Positions 62,477 to 64,000 of a stretch of DNA of 64,000 bases are shown in pieces. Origin of the DNA: MAG-120531 sp963934855. GTDB taxonomy: Bacteria > Bacteroidota > Bacteroidia > Flavobacteriales > Flavobacteriaceae. The position numbers and the translations under genes are program-made. The stretch is taken from NCBI GenBank assembly GCA_963934855.1, contig CAWWAC010000006.1, positions 1 to 64,000 on the forward strand. Direction: 5' to 3'. The notes below the pieces were generated by a model. The model was not told the origin of the DNA. It saw only the letters and a program-made list of their open reading frames with translations, and did not search any database. Positions within the stretch are counted from its first letter, which is position 1. The number at the start of each line of letters is the position of its first letter.

Positions 62477-62589
62477 AAAAACTTTGGATTAATAACGCCA
62501 TTTGTGTCTAAAATGTATCGTATTTTTAACAATTCCTAATGAATTAGCCCTGTCGGAACTCTAAATAAAATGCCAAAAAAAAGATTCTC

Positions 62590-63156
62590 ATGAAAAACAT
62601 AGCGTTATTTGCCTCAGGAGGCGGCTCTAATGTAGTAAATATAGCGAAATTCTTTGAAAAACAAGAGGGTATAAAAATTTCCTTAGTGGTTACAAATAAC
62701 TCAAATGCAAGAGTGATTGAAAAATGTAAAAATCTTGGAATTCCTTTGGTCTATCTCTCAAAAGAAGGTTTTCTGGAAGAAAATACCTTAGAAAAAATGC
62801 TAAAAGGCTTCTCTATAGACCTTATTGTTTTAGCAGGCTTTCTCTTAAAAATACCACATGGCCTCATTAAAGCGTATTTTAATAAAATAATAAATATTCA
62901 CCCTTCTCTTCTTCCCAGCTATGGCGGAAAGGGAATGTACGGCATGCACGTGCATCGCGCTGTCAAGGCTGCTGGAGAGATAGAGTCTGGCATTAGTATT
63001 CACTACGTAAATGAAAACTATGACCAAGGAGCTCTTATCTTTCAAGCTAAAACTACTATTACACCCAAAGACAGCCCAGAGGATATAGCGGCAAAAGTAC
63101 AGGCCTTAGAAGCCCTTCATTTTCCAAAAATTATAGCACAAATACTTTATGACTAA
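62590..63156 (+). CDS. purN: Phosphoribosylglycinamide formyltransferase
   Basis: The third step of purine synthesis, moving a formyl group from 10-formyltetrahydrofolate to GAR. The 188 residues hold ALFASGGGSNVVNIAKFFEK (phosphate loop), the folate/active-site part INIHPSLLPSYGGKGMYGMH (Asn, His) and GISIHYVNENYDQGALIFQA (active Asp). It is divergent from acpP and its end overlaps rnhA by 8 bases. Confidence 0.95.
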   Translation: MKNIALFASGGGSNVVNIAKFFEKQEGIKISLVVTNNSNARVIEKCKNLGIPLVYLSKEGFLEENTLEKMLKGFSIDLIVLAGFLLKIPHGLIKAYFNKIINIHPSLLPSYGGKGMYGMHVHRAVKAAGEIESGISIHYVNENYDQGALIFQAKTTITPKDSPEDIAAKVQALEALHFPKIIAQILYD

Positions 63157-63619
63157 AGCGGATGTTCACGTGTATACAGACGGCGCAGCAAGTGGAAACC
63201 CAGGGCCAGGTGGCTATGGAATTGTAATGGAATGGGTGGGAACTCCCTATAAAAGAGAGTTTGCGCAAGGCTTTACGCATACCACCAACAACAGGATGGA
63301 ATTATTGGCGGTAATAGAAGCGCTTAGAAAACTAAAAAAAGCGCCTCTAAATGTATTGGTTTTCACAGATTCTAAATACGTGGTAGACTCGGTAGAAAAA
63401 AAATGGCTGCAGCGCTGGGAGAAAACAAACTTTAAAGACAAAAAAAATGTGGACCTCTGGAAAGAATTTCTTAAAGTTTACTCCAAACATCAAGTTAAAT
63501 TTCAATGGATTAAGGGCCACAACAACCACCCTCAAAATGAAAGATGTGACGCCCTGGCAGTTGCCGCATCTAAGAGTAAAGACCTTTTTATAGACAGCGG
63601 TTTTATAAAAAGCAATTAA
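63149..63619 (+). CDS. rnhA: Ribonuclease HI
   Basis: Cuts the RNA strand of RNA-DNA hybrids. The 156 residues have the acidic catalytic set: VYTDGAASGNPGPGGYG (Asp), NNRMELLAVIEAL (Glu), VFTDSKYVVDSV (Asp) and NERCDALAVAA (Asp), with WIKGHNNHPQNE giving the loop His. It overlaps the end of purN (8 bases), so the two are translated together. Confidence 0.96.
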   Translation: MTKADVHVYTDGAASGNPGPGGYGIVMEWVGTPYKREFAQGFTHTTNNRMELLAVIEALRKLKKAPLNVLVFTDSKYVVDSVEKKWLQRWEKTNFKDKKNVDLWKEFLKVYSKHQVKFQWIKGHNNHPQNERCDALAVAASKSKDLFIDSGFIKSN

Positions 63620-63691
63620 AAGATATAAAAAACCAACCCCCACCCAGAACACTAAATAGAGGTTCCTTATATTTGCAATAAATTTTTAAGA

Positions 63692-64000
63692 ATGGGAAAA
63701 TTACTTGTAGTAGGAACCGTCGCTTTTGACGCTATTGAAACTCCTTTTGGGAAAACAGATAAAATACTAGGAGGCGCTGCTACTTATATAGCGCTAGCCG
63801 CAAAAAGTGTTGCAGACATAGATACGGCAATTGTTTCTGTAGTAGGAGAAGATTTTCCAGAGGCATATTTACAGCTTTTTAAAGACAGACATATCGATAT
63901 CAGTGGCCTAGAAATAGTGTCCGGTGGTAAAACATTTTTTTGGAGTGGTAAATACCACAACGACTTAAATGTGAGAGACACACTTGCTACTGAACTAAAT
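63692..64000 (+). CDS. PfkB family sugar kinase, N-terminal part (cut by window end)
   Basis: The first 103 residues of a ribokinase-fold kinase. The start GKLLVVGTVAFDAIETPFGK and GGAATYIALAAKSVADIDTA are typical for the flavobacterial PfkB protein found after rnhA. The C-terminal ATP-binding part is outside the window, so the substrate cannot be judged. A -7-like TATATTTG (63668-63675) lies 16 bases before the ATG, so it may have its own promoter. Confidence 0.88.
   Translation, partial: MGKLLVVGTVAFDAIETPFGKTDKILGGAATYIALAAKSVADIDTAIVSVVGEDFPEAYLQLFKDRHIDISGLEIVSGGKTFFWSGKYHNDLNVRDTLATELN

Noticed and set aside
63347..63652. 101-codon open frame opposite rnhA
   Set aside because: It is an antisense shadow of a confirmed gene.
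1..64000. tRNA, rRNA, CRISPR arrays, insertion sequences, integrases
   Set aside because: I looked in all gaps and saw no T-loop-like TTCGA segments with matching stems, no regular repeats and no transposase or integrase motifs.

Overview
The window looks like a stretch of core chromosome from a marine-type member of the Flavobacteriia (Bacteroidetes). The reasons are the low G+C, promoters of the Bacteroidetes type (TTG, about 16-21 bases, then TAnnTTTG), three TonB-dependent receptors with carboxypeptidase-like N-terminal domains, a DUF4249 lipoprotein, a complete Bat (aerotolerance-type) operon, an IPExxxVDY protein, a DksA-like protein without zinc cysteines, and an LspA with the long insertion usual in this phylum. 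The genus cannot be named from the sequence alone. I see no rRNA, tRNA, insertion sequence, prophage, CRISPR array or other mobile DNA, and gene spacing and base composition look uniform.

Layout. 1-7.0 kb (- strand): start of a TonB receptor cut by the window edge, pgi, an M23 peptidase lipoprotein, a DUF3108 protein, a gene-free gap that holds a strong candidate small RNA, then a patatin/POTRA/barrel protein and uvrC (to 8.8 kb). 8.9-21 kb: a formyl-THF cyclo-ligase (+), then a - strand block of lspA, an unknown secreted protein, a DksA-like regulator, ileS, a TonB receptor, recO, gdhA, a trans-sulfuration enzyme and a DinB-fold protein. 21-27.8 kb (+ except one thioesterase): ArsC-like protein, EamA transporter, nitronate monooxygenase, a cytochrome c lipoprotein, and a TonB receptor followed by a DUF4249 lipoprotein. 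27.9-42.7 kb: a SulP transporter, a second candidate small RNA under a sigma-54-like promoter, pabC-pabB, convergent gpsA/glpD, CvpA, an aldehyde dehydrogenase, an acyl-ACP desaturase, a phosphoesterase, a PfkB kinase, an AlbA_2 protein, an SDR and an aldo/keto reductase. 42.9-52.1 kb (+): moxR, DUF58, a multi-domain membrane protein, batA-batE, tightly packed. 52.2-55.2 kb (+): a small membrane protein, a beta-carbonic anhydrase and a second SulP transporter. 55.2-64 kb: pheS, a CYTH protein, DNA polymerase IV, then the - strand block acpP-fabF-rnc-IPExxxVDY-pyk, and finally purN-rnhA-PfkB (+, cut by the window end).

Functional links supported by gene order: carbonic anhydrase plus SulP suggests bicarbonate uptake or CO2 hydration; gpsA and glpD form the two halves of a glycerol-3-phosphate redox pair; pabB and pabC overlap and act in consecutive steps of folate synthesis; acpP, fabF and probably the acyl-ACP desaturase serve fatty acid synthesis; the Bat genes form one membrane complex. 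Most of the window is ordinary housekeeping. The least explained elements are the two intergenic RNA candidates (about 4451-4561 and 29594-29682), the extra 571-residue protein in the Bat operon, and the hydrophilic insertion in the carbonic-anhydrase-linked SulP protein. I found no clearly novel multi-gene system.
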